In this document: piece after piece, positions 1 through 6,342 of the stretch
How the letters are laid out: every line of letters begins with the position of its first letter
Position numbering within the stretch: the stretch's first letter is position 1
NCBI GenBank assembly: GCA_002424575.1
Contig: DIKN01000095.1
Location: 1 to 13,512 of the forward strand
Origin: Acholeplasmataceae bacterium UBA5617
GTDB lineage: Bacteria > Bacillota_I > Bacilli_A > Acholeplasmatales > Acholeplasmataceae
Length of the DNA: 13,512 nucleotides
Direction of reading: 5' to 3'
Made by a program: the position numbers and the translations under genes
The notes under the pieces: model-generated
Databases searched by the model: none
What the model was told of the DNA's origin: nothing
What the model saw: only the letters and a program-made list of their open reading frames with translations

Positions 1-748
1 TGTATTCTTCTGTTTTCTTATGTTCGGGTGTTGAGAAAATGTGTGCTGTATCACCATATTCTATGAGTTCGCCGAGTAAAAAGAATGCTGTTTTATCTGA
101 GATACGTGCTGCTTGTTGCATATTGTGTGTGACGATTATAATTGTATAATTTTTTTTGAGTTCTATGATCAAATCTTCAATTTTTGCCGTTGCGACTGGG
201 TCTAAAGCTGATGTTGGCTCATCCATCAGAATCACTTCTGGCTTCATAGCGATGGTGCGAGCAATACAGAGGCGTTGCTGTTGACCACCAGATAATGATA
301 AGGCGGACTCTTTAAGCCGATCTTTAACTTCATCCCAAAGCGCAGCTTGTTTTAACGATTCAACCACGAGATTTCTTAATTCATTTTTGTCTTTTATCCC
401 TTGGCATCGAGGTCCATATGCGATGTTATCAAAGATGCTCATCGGGAATGGATTGGGCTTTTGGAAAACCATGCCTACTCTTTTTCTTAGACCGATGACA
501 TCAATTTTATCGTTATAGATGTTTTGATCGTGAAAAACAACATCACCTTCAATACGGCAGGAATCAATCAAATCATTCATCCGATTGAGTGCACGTAAAA
601 ATGTTGATTTACCGCAACCAGAAGGTCCAATCAAAGCTGTGACTTCACGCTCTAAAATGGGAAGCTTAATGTTTTTTAAAGCTTGTGTTTCACCGTAATA
701 TAGATTCAAATTTTCAATATTAAAAATGGGTGTTGATGTTTGTGTCAT
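1..748 (-). CDS. pstB: Phosphate ABC transporter ATP-binding protein PstB (3' end cut by window edge)
   Basis: Cytoplasmic ATPase that powers phosphate import through the PstC-PstA channel. I translated it from the minus strand: 249 codons are present, and the frame runs off position 1 at a ...TEEY sequence. PstB proteins usually end about ten residues after this point, so only the tail is missing. Visible ABC motifs are Walker A GPSGCGKST (residues 41-49), the signature LSGGQQQR (about 152-159) and Walker B LMDEPTSALDP with D176/E177. The switch histidine lies in IIIVTHNMQQAAR. LNRMNDL and YGPRCQGIKDK are typical of PstB rather than of other ABC ATPases. The ATG overlaps the pstA stop as ATGA and has only a distant AAGG, so translation is probably coupled to pstA. 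It is the last visible gene of pstSCAB; phoU often follows in this type of operon but lies outside the window if present. Confidence 0.97.
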   Translation of the reverse strand, partial: MTQTSTPIFNIENLNLYYGETQALKNIKLPILEREVTALIGPSGCGKSTFLRALNRMNDLIDSCRIEGDVVFHDQNIYNDKIDVIGLRKRVGMVFQKPNPFPMSIFDNIAYGPRCQGIKDKNELRNLVVESLKQAALWDEVKDRLKESALSLSGGQQQRLCIARTIAMKPEVILMDEPTSALDPVATAKIEDLIIELKKNYTIIIVTHNMQQAARISDKTAFFLLGELIEYGDTAHIFSTPEHKKTEEY

Positions 749-1959
749 GATAATACACCATACCTTTTCATAAAGTTTCTAGAAATAAACTTAATACTTA
801 AGTTAAGGATAAGGACAATAAATAGGATGATGAGGGCAATCGTTGTAGACAAATCAATATTTGCAGGTTCATCGGACATCATCGACCAAATATGCACAGC
901 AAGGGATGTCGATTGACCTGTCAAGGAAATGTCATCTTTAATCGCTGTCCCAATCGCAAACACCAATGCTGCACTCTCTCCAATGATACGGCCGATTGCT
1001 AAGAGGGTTGCTGTTAAAATACCGGGCATCGCATTTGGGAGGATGACTTTAAATGTTGTTTGTGTTTTACTTGCACCAAGCGCTAATGAGGCTTGACGAT
1101 AATCATCTGGAACAACTTTAAGGCTTTCTTCTGTGGTACGAATAACTACAGGAAGCAAAATAACCGCTAAAGTCATCGCACCAGAAATGATATTTCCTCC
1201 GGTAGCACTGGTTATGGATACGATAAACGGAACAAAGACTGCAAGACCCATTAAACCGTAAATGATGGAAGGGACACCTGTGAGGGTTTCAATCAACGAA
1301 CGAACAATACTTGTTAATCGGTTGTTCTTAGCGTATTCATTGAGATAAATCGCTGCACCAACGCCGATCGGAAGTGCAATCACTAAAGTTAGTGCGATCA
1401 AATAGAGGGTTGTGATAATCGAACCTTTAATACCACCACCCGATGTCGTAAACTCGAGCTCTCGAATAGAAGTTACTTGATCAAGTTCCAGAATCATTTG
1501 CTCTGATCCATAGCGTGAAAGTGAGGATGGTCGATCGTTATATGCGATACGAATGATCGAAAAATTGACACCCAGTGATAAATTGTCCTCAGAAACACCT
1601 TTATTCACCATATCTTTGAGCGATGAATCGGGATGAACATCATAGACGCTGACAACCGTTTTACCGAGCAAATCGATTTCATCATGAAGTGCTAATCCCC
1701 ATCTTTCAGAGTAAAAGACATCATCGGGATAATTCTGATCAGGATTACAGTTGCATAGGGTAGCATCCTCGTCCACTTCTGCAATGTAATTAATGGCTTG
1801 ATAATGGTTTAAAATCAAATCGATATTGAGAAGTTTAAAACCTCTTGTTGCAACATAGCCGATGATTAACGATAAGATGACCAGTGATAGAAATGCTGAT
1901 CCATAGGTAATAAATTGAAGGAAAAAATCCTGTGCTTTTCGCTTATTTAACATGGACAT
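745..1959 (-). CDS. pstA: Phosphate ABC transporter permease PstA with large extracytoplasmic insertion
   Basis: Membrane subunit of the phosphate importer. The C-terminal core, about residues 174-404, is a normal PstA. It begins with GGGIKGSIITTLYLIAL, contains PSIIYGLMG and the cytoplasmic coupling loop RQASLALGASKTQ...LPNAMPGI (288-314), then GRIIGESAALVF, and ends in a last helix near 372-390. Helix 1 is at about 17-38. The protein is 404 residues, whereas most PstA proteins are about 280-300. The excess of about 115 residues lies between helix 1 and the core (about 52-168), on the outside of the membrane by the expected topology. It contains a CNC pair (C69, C71) and is rich in acidic and polar residues. 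The start at 1959 has AAAGG six bases upstream; a second ATG at 1953 is also possible. The start overlaps the end of pstC by 17 bases, and the stop overlaps pstB. Confidence 0.95.
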   Translation of the reverse strand: MSMLNKRKAQDFFLQFITYGSAFLSLVILSLIIGYVATRGFKLLNIDLILNHYQAINYIAEVDEDATLCNCNPDQNYPDDVFYSERWGLALHDEIDLLGKTVVSVYDVHPDSSLKDMVNKGVSEDNLSLGVNFSIIRIAYNDRPSSLSRYGSEQMILELDQVTSIRELEFTTSGGGIKGSIITTLYLIALTLVIALPIGVGAAIYLNEYAKNNRLTSIVRSLIETLTGVPSIIYGLMGLAVFVPFIVSITSATGGNIISGAMTLAVILLPVVIRTTEESLKVVPDDYRQASLALGASKTQTTFKVILPNAMPGILTATLLAIGRIIGESAALVFAIGTAIKDDISLTGQSTSLAVHIWSMMSDEPANIDLSTTIALIILFIVLILNLSIKFISRNFMKRYGVLS

Positions 1960-2890
1960 TTCCTACCTTTCGTTTGATAAAATTCAGCGTGAAATTGGTG
2001 AGTAAGATGACAATCATCAAAACAATCCCCACCGAAAATCGAATATCATAATCCAATCCCGCTGATTCTTTCATCCCTTCAAGCATGGTTGTTGTCAACG
2101 TTGATGTTGTATCAAGCAAATGAAAAGAAAGTCCAGATCGTCTTCCTCCCGCAACAAGTGAGATCGCCGTAGCTTCACCAAGTGCACGACCTACACCTAA
2201 AATGGCTGAAGTAAAAATACCCGACTTTGCGGCAGCTAAAACGACTTTAAAATTAGTTTGCGTTGGACTAGCACCTAAGGCGAGTGAACCATGAATCAAT
2301 GTTTTATCGACTGAACGGATCGATACTTCTGAGACCGTTGTGATCGTTGGAATCGTCATCAGTGCGAGAATAATAACAGCTGATAACACTGAATTCCCAC
2401 CTTTGGATTGGAATCCAAAAAGGGTAGAAAAATTGTAGACTAATTGCAAGATTACTCCTGCTCCAAATAGTCCATAAATGATGGATGGAATCGATGCAAG
2501 CATTTCGACAACCGTACGCAACAACTCAGCCAGTTTTTTTGGTGCAACTTTCGCGATAAAAAGGGCAGTGAGTACACCGACTGGAAAAGAGATGAGTAAT
2601 GATAAAAAGACAACGTAAATGGTTTGGACAATGATAAAACCGATACTGTATAAGTTGGATTGAAACGTGGGGCCGATTAACCATGTGTTTCCTGTCAAAA
2701 AGGGAATTAATGGCACCGTACCTAATCCTCCATTATTCGTGATGAATGGGGTAACCCCTTTGACAAGGATAACCCCAGCGATCACGAAGATAAAGGATGC
2801 AGATAAGATGGCTAATGCCTGTAAAACACCTTTGACAGATAGATCGACCAGTGCGTTTTTTTGCCATTTTTTCTTCGTGAGAACAAGCAC
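1943..2890 (-). CDS. pstC: Phosphate ABC transporter permease PstC
   Basis: Second membrane subunit of the phosphate channel, pairing with PstA. With the chosen start it has 315 residues, near the family norm. Visible features are a first helix (ALAILSASFIFVIAGVILV), the GNTWLIGPTF-type extracytoplasmic loop, PSIIYGLFGAGV, the coupling loop IHGSLALGASPTQTNFKVVL, and GVGRALGEATAISLVAGG. The longest open frame begins at a TTG at 2914, but that codon has no ribosome binding site and lies within five bases of a palindrome. A GTG at 2890 is preceded by AAAGGAG (2899-2905) with an eight-base spacer, so I start the gene there, giving MLVLTKKKWQ. It lies 53 bases after pstS, and its 3' end overlaps pstA by 17 bases, which suggests translational coupling. 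Confidence 0.95.
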   Translation of the reverse strand: MLVLTKKKWQKNALVDLSVKGVLQALAILSASFIFVIAGVILVKGVTPFITNNGGLGTVPLIPFLTGNTWLIGPTFQSNLYSIGFIIVQTIYVVFLSLLISFPVGVLTALFIAKVAPKKLAELLRTVVEMLASIPSIIYGLFGAGVILQLVYNFSTLFGFQSKGGNSVLSAVIILALMTIPTITTVSEVSIRSVDKTLIHGSLALGASPTQTNFKVVLAAAKSGIFTSAILGVGRALGEATAISLVAGGRRSGLSFHLLDTTSTLTTTMLEGMKESAGLDYDIRFSVGIVLMIVILLTNFTLNFIKRKVGNVHVK

Positions 2891-2898
2891 GTCTTTCA

Positions 2899-2905
2899 CT
2901 CCTTT
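2899..2905 (-). promoter_or_regulatory. Ribosome binding site that fixes the pstC start at 2890
   Basis: AAAGGAG on the minus strand, eight bases before GTG at 2890. It lies inside the longer TTG-initiated frame, which is why the longer start is rejected. Confidence 0.8.
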
Positions 2906-2916
2906 CAAAGACAAGA

Positions 2917-2934
2917 AGGGATCCTAGGATCCCT
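2917..2934 (-). terminator. Perfect 18-base palindrome between pstS and pstC (possible attenuator or mRNA-stabilising hairpin)
   Basis: AGGGATCCTAGGATCCCT is its own reverse complement. It starts about nine bases after the pstS stop. In RNA it could form a six- to seven-base-pair GC-rich stem with a small loop. The sequence after it on the minus strand, TTCTTGTCTTTG, is only moderately U-rich, so a full terminator is unlikely. A partial terminator or 3'-end protection of the pstS message would fit the common need for more binding protein than permease. A DNA-binding site cannot be excluded. Confidence 0.5.
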
Positions 2935-2943
2935 CAATCATGC

Positions 2944-3882
2944 TTATGCGCTAGGTACATCTGCCCAGGTGGTGTATGTACCTTCGTAAATCTTTTTCAA
3001 TGTGTCAGCTGTCATGTTGGAAATAGGGTTGTTCTTATGAACGATTGCTACAATTGCATCCCATGCAAGTTGACCATATTGTGAAGTCGTTACATTTGCT
3101 TTTTCTGTTGTGGTGAAAGGACGCGATGAGAATCCAACATCTTTACCCACGGTTTGATCTTTGGTATCACCATTGGTACGTTTCCATCCATCACTTGAAC
3201 CGGTATGATCATGTTCTGCAACGAAATTACCAGCTTTTGCAGTAAATGCAGCGGTTAACGCTTCTGCAACTTTTTGAATCGAGTCGGATCCACCAAAGCG
3301 AACTGTAATCGATGAATTGTTTTGTTGTGTGATGGGGTAATTAGCTTTGATAGAATCCCATGTTGTGGTTGAAGGTAGTGCAATGGCTCCTGCGTTGTTG
3401 ATAATGTCTGCAGCATCCGTTGTTCCTAGGAATGCGATGAATGCTTTGACGAGTTGTTCAACTTGAGGTGAAGGGAAGTCCCCATCGGCACGGACCATCC
3501 AGTTGAATGGACGCTTTAAACCATATGTATTATTGATGACATTGGCTTCGGTTGGTGCAACACCTTCAAAGTATAAACCTTTAATGGTTGCGTTAACTGA
3601 CGAAAGCGAAACGTAACCGATACCGTATTCATCGATGGCCATTGCATTCAAGATTGCGGTATTATCTTTAATAACGAATCCAGTGACAAGTACATCATCA
3701 CTTTTAGATGCTGCACTAAAACCGATGCCATTCATGAATCCATCACGTGTACCGGAGGTTGTATCACGTGTGTAAACCGTAATGTTACTTTCTAAATTAA
3801 ACGTGGGTACTTCAGGTGTTTCTGTACAAGCTGCAAGGGTGAACACCATGAGCAGTAATGTGAATAAACCAAGTTTCTTCAT
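2944..3882 (-). CDS. pstS: Phosphate-binding lipoprotein PstS, apparently circularly permuted
   Basis: Extracytoplasmic receptor that captures phosphate and delivers it to PstC-PstA; 312 residues. A lipoprotein signal (MKKLGLFTLLLMVFTLAAC) ends in the lipobox LAAC, with C19 as the lipid-modified residue. The mature part has two blocks. Residues 33-170 hold TRDTTSGTRDGF (38-49), GIGYVSL (87-93), GVAPT and a YGLKRPF segment; these match the second half of ordinary PstS. Residues 191-312 hold GGSDSIQKV, HTGSSDGW (226-233), VGFSSRPFTTTEK, AWDAIVAIVHKNNPIS and KKIYEGTYTTWADV; these match the first half. The order is therefore reversed relative to E. coli or Bacillus PstS. R39, S43, G44 and T45 correspond to the E. 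coli ligands R135, S139, G140 and T141. An AAAGGAG seven bases before the ATG supports the start. It is the first gene of pstSCAB, behind a Pho-box-like promoter. Confidence 0.93.
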   Translation of the reverse strand: MKKLGLFTLLLMVFTLAACTETPEVPTFNLESNITVYTRDTTSGTRDGFMNGIGFSAASKSDDVLVTGFVIKDNTAILNAMAIDEYGIGYVSLSSVNATIKGLYFEGVAPTEANVINNTYGLKRPFNWMVRADGDFPSPQVEQLVKAFIAFLGTTDAADIINNAGAIALPSTTTWDSIKANYPITQQNNSSITVRFGGSDSIQKVAEALTAAFTAKAGNFVAEHDHTGSSDGWKRTNGDTKDQTVGKDVGFSSRPFTTTEKANVTTSQYGQLAWDAIVAIVHKNNPISNMTADTLKKIYEGTYTTWADVPSA

Positions 3883-3913
3883 TTCAATTCTCCTTTTTTA
3901 TTTTTCCATCTTC

Positions 3914-3942
3914 ATTATAGAGATATGTCAAAATTACTGTAA
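3914..3942 (-). promoter_or_regulatory. pstS promoter (-10 and weak -35)
   Basis: The -10 TATAAT lies at 3914-3919 and a weak -35-like TTACAG at 3937-3942, separated by exactly 17 bases. There is no TG extension before the -10. A poor -35 overlapped by repeated hexamers is what an activator-dependent promoter would show. The transcript would start near 3908, about 25 bases before the pstS ATG. Confidence 0.65.
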
Positions 3943-3978
3943 CCATTAATTCGTAAGGCTCATGTAAATAACATGTAA
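3926..3978 (-). promoter_or_regulatory. Pho-box-like array of TTAC hexamers upstream of pstS
   Basis: Five hexamers lie in the same orientation on the minus strand: TTACAT (3973-3978), TTACAT (3962-3967), TTACGA (3951-3956), TTACAG (3937-3942) and TTGACA (3926-3931). The first three are at exact 11-base steps, then there is a 14-base step, then another 11-base step. Bacillus PhoP binds TT(A/C/T)ACA-like repeats with five-base spacers, at roughly -20 to -60 of activated promoters. The repeats here cover about -18 to -70 from the predicted start, so position and spacing agree. No phoP or phoR gene is in the window, so the regulator is inferred. Confidence 0.65.
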
Positions 3979-4001
3979 AAAAAAGACCCCAGGAGGTCTT
4001 T
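3977..4001 (-). terminator. Rho-independent terminator of the ABC exporter operon
   Basis: On the minus strand AAAGACC pairs with GGTCTTT around a six-base loop (stem arms 3995-4001 and 3982-3988), followed by a run of eight T. It lies 24 bases after the permease stop and separates that operon from pst. Its T-run touches the most distal Pho-like hexamer. Confidence 0.9.
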
Positions 4002-4025
4002 GCAAAAGATGATAATGACTAATAT

Positions 4026-4889
4026 TTATTTTGCCATCTTCTTATTCATATTGCGATAGGCAAAGTAAAGAAGTCCAATACTCAATAATACAATAAAAAG
4101 AATAATCCATCCCATATTCAATGGTTGTCCAAGAAGTCCAATCTCATTGGTTCCATAAAATACACTGATTTCTTCCACGACATGCGGTGGTAATAGTTCA
4201 TACGGTTCTTTAAGAATAATTTGTTTGAGCAAGATAGTCATATGTGTGAAAGGAACGACTGAAGCCACATAATACATTGATTTTCCAAGAACAACGAGAG
4301 GCATATAAATACCACTTACGAAACCAATAAACGTTCCCAGTATGCCTGATAGCGCACCAAAGGCATTGACTGATTTCAACAATGTAGTTAGATAAACCAT
4401 TACAGTTGCTGAAATGAACGTAAAGAAAATCAATATTCCCGAAACTTTGATAATGGTCAGCAAAGAATACCAATATCCAGAGAATAAGCCAACATAGATA
4501 ACAGTAATGAACCACATCAATAATGTGAGGACGCTGGTAACCATGATGGATGTGATGTAATAAGAAATAATGATTTTATAGCGTTTGACTGGCGTAACTA
4601 AGAATGCATCCAACTTTTTATATTGAAGATCTGTGATTATGTTCCCAACAACACCTAACGATAACGATACCGTATTAATAACCAAAACACCACCCATGAT
4701 CACACTGATGGAAATAAATGTTCTCATGCCTTCGGTGACTTGTTGCAATTCTGATGTATACTGTCTACCAATAAAAAGGAAGTAAAGAGCCAACAAAATG
4801 ATGACTGAAAGAAATGAAAAAAAGACTGCAGCTTTATCTCTTAAAAATGTTAGAGTGTTTCGCTTGATCAAACAAAGAATATCATACAT
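4026..4889 (-). CDS. ABC-2 type exporter, permease subunit
   Basis: Integral membrane subunit of an ABC exporter, 287 residues from the chosen start. After a short cytoplasmic N-terminus (MYDILCLIKRNTLTFLRDK) there are six hydrophobic segments. They include AAVFFSFLSVIILLALYFLF, a GGVLVINTVSLSLGVVG segment, the long third and fourth helices, FGALSGILGTFIGFVSGIYMPL, and a final WIILFIVLLSIGLLYFAY. This is the ABC-2 membrane fold; the LGTFIGFVSGIYMP motif before helix 6 is typical of DrrB- and drug- or polysaccharide-type permeases. The longest frame starts at 4922, but GGAGGGG sits eight bases before the ATG at 4889. From there the gene overlaps the ATPase stop by eight bases (ATGTATGA), so the two are translationally coupled. 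The substrate cannot be read from sequence; drug, lantibiotic or lipid export are all possible. Confidence 0.88.
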   Translation of the reverse strand: MYDILCLIKRNTLTFLRDKAAVFFSFLSVIILLALYFLFIGRQYTSELQQVTEGMRTFISISVIMGGVLVINTVSLSLGVVGNIITDLQYKKLDAFLVTPVKRYKIIISYYITSIMVTSVLTLLMWFITVIYVGLFSGYWYSLLTIIKVSGILIFFTFISATVMVYLTTLLKSVNAFGALSGILGTFIGFVSGIYMPLVVLGKSMYYVASVVPFTHMTILLKQIILKEPYELLPPHVVEEISVFYGTNEIGLLGQPLNMGWIILFIVLLSIGLLYFAYRNMNKKMAK

Positions 4890-5787
4890 GCTTTTCCCCT
4901 CCAATGACTTCGATGAAGACATCGTCCATACTGCCTTGTATCATTTCAAATTGACGGATATTCGATTTTATCGTTTCGATGATCCATATAGCTTCTTTGC
5001 TATCTTCAACTGGAATCACATATTGATCAGCAATTTTTTGAAAAGGCCGTTTTTGTTCGTCAAGCCATGTCAACATCATCTGTTTATCACATGGGACAAT
5101 TTTTAATCGATCTTGAGAGTATTTGTCCTTCAATTGAGCAGGAGTTCCTTCAGCAACAATTTTCCCTTTGTTGATAATGACAACATGATCAGCATTCGCT
5201 GCTTCTTCCATATAGTGTGTGGTTAGGAAAATCGTCATGCCTTTGTTTTTTTGTAAATCATCGATCACTTTCCAAACGATTTGGCGAGTTTCAGGATCTA
5301 ACCCAGTTGTTGGCTCATCAAGAAGCAATATTTCAGGATTAGAAATTAATGCTCGAGCAATCTCTGCTCGTCTTTTTTGTCCTCCAGATAGCGTTTTAAA
5401 GCGTTGATTTTCGATATCCTTAAGATTTAAATAGATTGCAAGTTCTTGATATCGATCCTTTACAGCTTTTTTGTTGTTGAGATAAAGTGCCCCACGATAC
5501 ATCAAATTTTCTTTGACTGTCAAGTCATCATCTAAAACATTCCCCTGAAAAACAACCCCAATCTTTTCTCGAAAATAAGCTTCATCGGTTTTATCATTTA
5601 AGTAAACTTGACCTGAGTCAGCATTAAGTAGAGTTGTCATCACATTAATGGTTGTCGACTTCCCTGCTCCATTCGGTCCTAAAAAAGCAAAAAGACTTCC
5701 CCTTCTGACCAAGAAAGAGATGTCATTAACAGCTTTGATATCACCATAACTTTTGAACAAATGTTCCACACGAACAATTGCATCCAT
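4882..5787 (-). CDS. ABC-2 type exporter, ATP-binding subunit (DrrA/CcmA-like)
   Basis: Cytoplasmic ATPase of 301 residues driving the permease encoded next to it. Motifs, numbered from the chosen start: Walker A GPNGAGKST (37-45), Q-loop VVFQGNVLDDDLTV, signature LSGGQKRR (133-140), Walker B LLLDEPTTGLDP (D157, E158) and switch H191 in LTTHYMEEA. The DDDLTVKENL and TTHYMEEA segments and the roughly 85-residue C-terminal extension ending in GSMDDVFIEV are typical of the DrrA / multidrug and Nod-factor exporter group. An ATG 45 bases further upstream (5832) is open, but AGGAGG lies seven bases before the ATG at 5787, so that start is chosen. It is separated by 80 bases from the upstream small membrane protein and overlaps the permease gene. 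Drug resistance is plausible but not shown. Confidence 0.93.
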   Translation of the reverse strand: MDAIVRVEHLFKSYGDIKAVNDISFLVRRGSLFAFLGPNGAGKSTTINVMTTLLNADSGQVYLNDKTDEAYFREKIGVVFQGNVLDDDLTVKENLMYRGALYLNNKKAVKDRYQELAIYLNLKDIENQRFKTLSGGQKRRAEIARALISNPEILLLDEPTTGLDPETRQIVWKVIDDLQKNKGMTIFLTTHYMEEAANADHVVIINKGKIVAEGTPAQLKDKYSQDRLKIVPCDKQMMLTWLDEQKRPFQKIADQYVIPVEDSKEAIWIIETIKSNIRQFEMIQGSMDDVFIEVIGGEKHV

Positions 5788-5822
5788 AGCTATCCCTCCT
5801 TCATGTTGTGTATCCAAATGAG

Positions 5823-5831
5823 AGTATAGCA
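5823..5831 (-). promoter_or_regulatory. Extended -10 promoter for the ABC exporter pair
   Basis: TGC-TATACT on the minus strand, an extended -10 with no good -35. The predicted start near 5816 gives a leader of about 30 bases to the ATPase ATG. The inverted repeat at 5833-5851 occupies the -35 region. Confidence 0.5.
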
Positions 5832-5832
5832 T

Positions 5833-5851
5833 ATATCAAAAGAATTGATAT
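5833..5851. repeat. Inverted repeat ATATCAA-N5-TTGATAT at the ABC promoter (possible operator)
   Basis: Two seven-base arms (5833-5839 and 5845-5851) with a five-base centre lie directly upstream of the extended -10. On the plus strand the repeat is followed by CTTTTTTATT, but no plus-strand gene reads into it, so a terminator makes little sense. A repressor operator is possible; the A+T richness makes chance a real alternative. Confidence 0.35.
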
Positions 5852-5867
5852 CTTTTTTATTATTTTT

Positions 5868-6224
5868 CTATGTACAACTGCTTAATCCCAATAAAATAAT
5901 CGCAGCAAATAATACAATTCCGCTCATCGGTGTTAGCAAAATACCAATGATCGTTTTCCATACTCTCATTTTAAGAAGCTTTTTCTTTATCTCACGTATG
6001 ACATAAATCAAGAGAATGAGACCGAGGCCAAGATGAATATAATGATATGTCGTTACATAACTTGCGAAATCAAGAACAACCGCTGGCGTTACATAAGGTG
6101 TTTGTGCATAAAAAACACCTAAGCTAAACAAGAAGATACTTAAGATAAGCATCCCAAAGGAAATCAAGAGGTAAATCTTTTGAAACTTGAGTGCTTTTGT
6201 GTTACCGTTAGGTTGAATCATCAT
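5868..6224 (-). CDS. Small membrane protein of unknown function
   Basis: 118 residues from the chosen start (MMIQPNGNTKALKFQK). Three hydrophobic segments are visible: IYLLISFGMLILSIFLFSLGVF, IHLGLGLILLIYVI and a C-terminal TIIGILLTPMSGIVLFAAIILLGL. A basic loop (REIKKKLLKMRVWK) lies between the last two and probably faces the cytoplasm. The protein ends in LSSCT. I do not recognise the family. An upstream ATG at 6266 is open, but AAAGGA (6231-6236) is six bases from the ATG at 6224, which decides the start. No terminator separates it from the ABC exporter genes 80 bases downstream, so read-through into them is likely. It may be an accessory protein of that exporter, but nothing in the sequence proves this. 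Confidence 0.7.
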   Translation of the reverse strand: MMIQPNGNTKALKFQKIYLLISFGMLILSIFLFSLGVFYAQTPYVTPAVVLDFASYVTTYHYIHLGLGLILLIYVIREIKKKLLKMRVWKTIIGILLTPMSGIVLFAAIILLGLSSCT

Positions 6225-6242
6225 TTCACATCCTTTGTTCAC

Positions 6243-6271
6243 ATCATAGAACACTTTGAACTTCAATGCAA
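6243..6271 (-). promoter_or_regulatory. Probable promoter of the small membrane protein gene
   Basis: TTGCAT (6266-6271) and TATGAT (6243-6248) on the minus strand are 17 bases apart. The predicted transcript would begin very close to the ribosome binding site at 6231-6236, giving an unusually short leader, which lowers confidence. Confidence 0.45.
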
Positions 6272-6312
6272 TTAAAATGATAATTTCACCAATAAATTGA
6301 TTAGTTTAAGCG

Positions 6313-6318
6313 TATAAT
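6313..6318 (+). promoter_or_regulatory. Possible -10 element for the 6343 gene
   Basis: A consensus TATAAT lies 24 bases before the GTG start. No convincing -35 is found at 16-18 bases and there is no TG extension, so this is tentative. Confidence 0.35.
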
Positions 6319-6342
6319 GGATGTATAAGCGAGGCGATACGT

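Noticed and set aside
2667..2927. Plus-strand open frame of 86 codons
   Set aside because: It lies wholly antisense to well-supported pstC and has no ribosome binding site or family resemblance.
2944..3882. PstS as a gene rearranged by an assembly error or a fusion of two broken genes
   Set aside because: It is one open frame with a signal peptide first, normal total length, a full set of ligand positions and an intact operon around it.
3914..3931. TTGACA next to TATAAT read as a -35/-10 pair for pstS
   Set aside because: The gap is only six bases, far short of about 17. TTGACA fits better as the last member of the hexamer array.
4210..4515. Second minus-strand frame inside the ABC permease
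   Set aside because: It is an alternative frame of a clear six-helix permease, with no start signal of its own.
4798..5106. Plus-strand open frame of 102 codons across the ABC ATPase/permease junction
   Set aside because: It is antisense to two overlapping genes with clear motifs and good starts, so it is a shadow frame.
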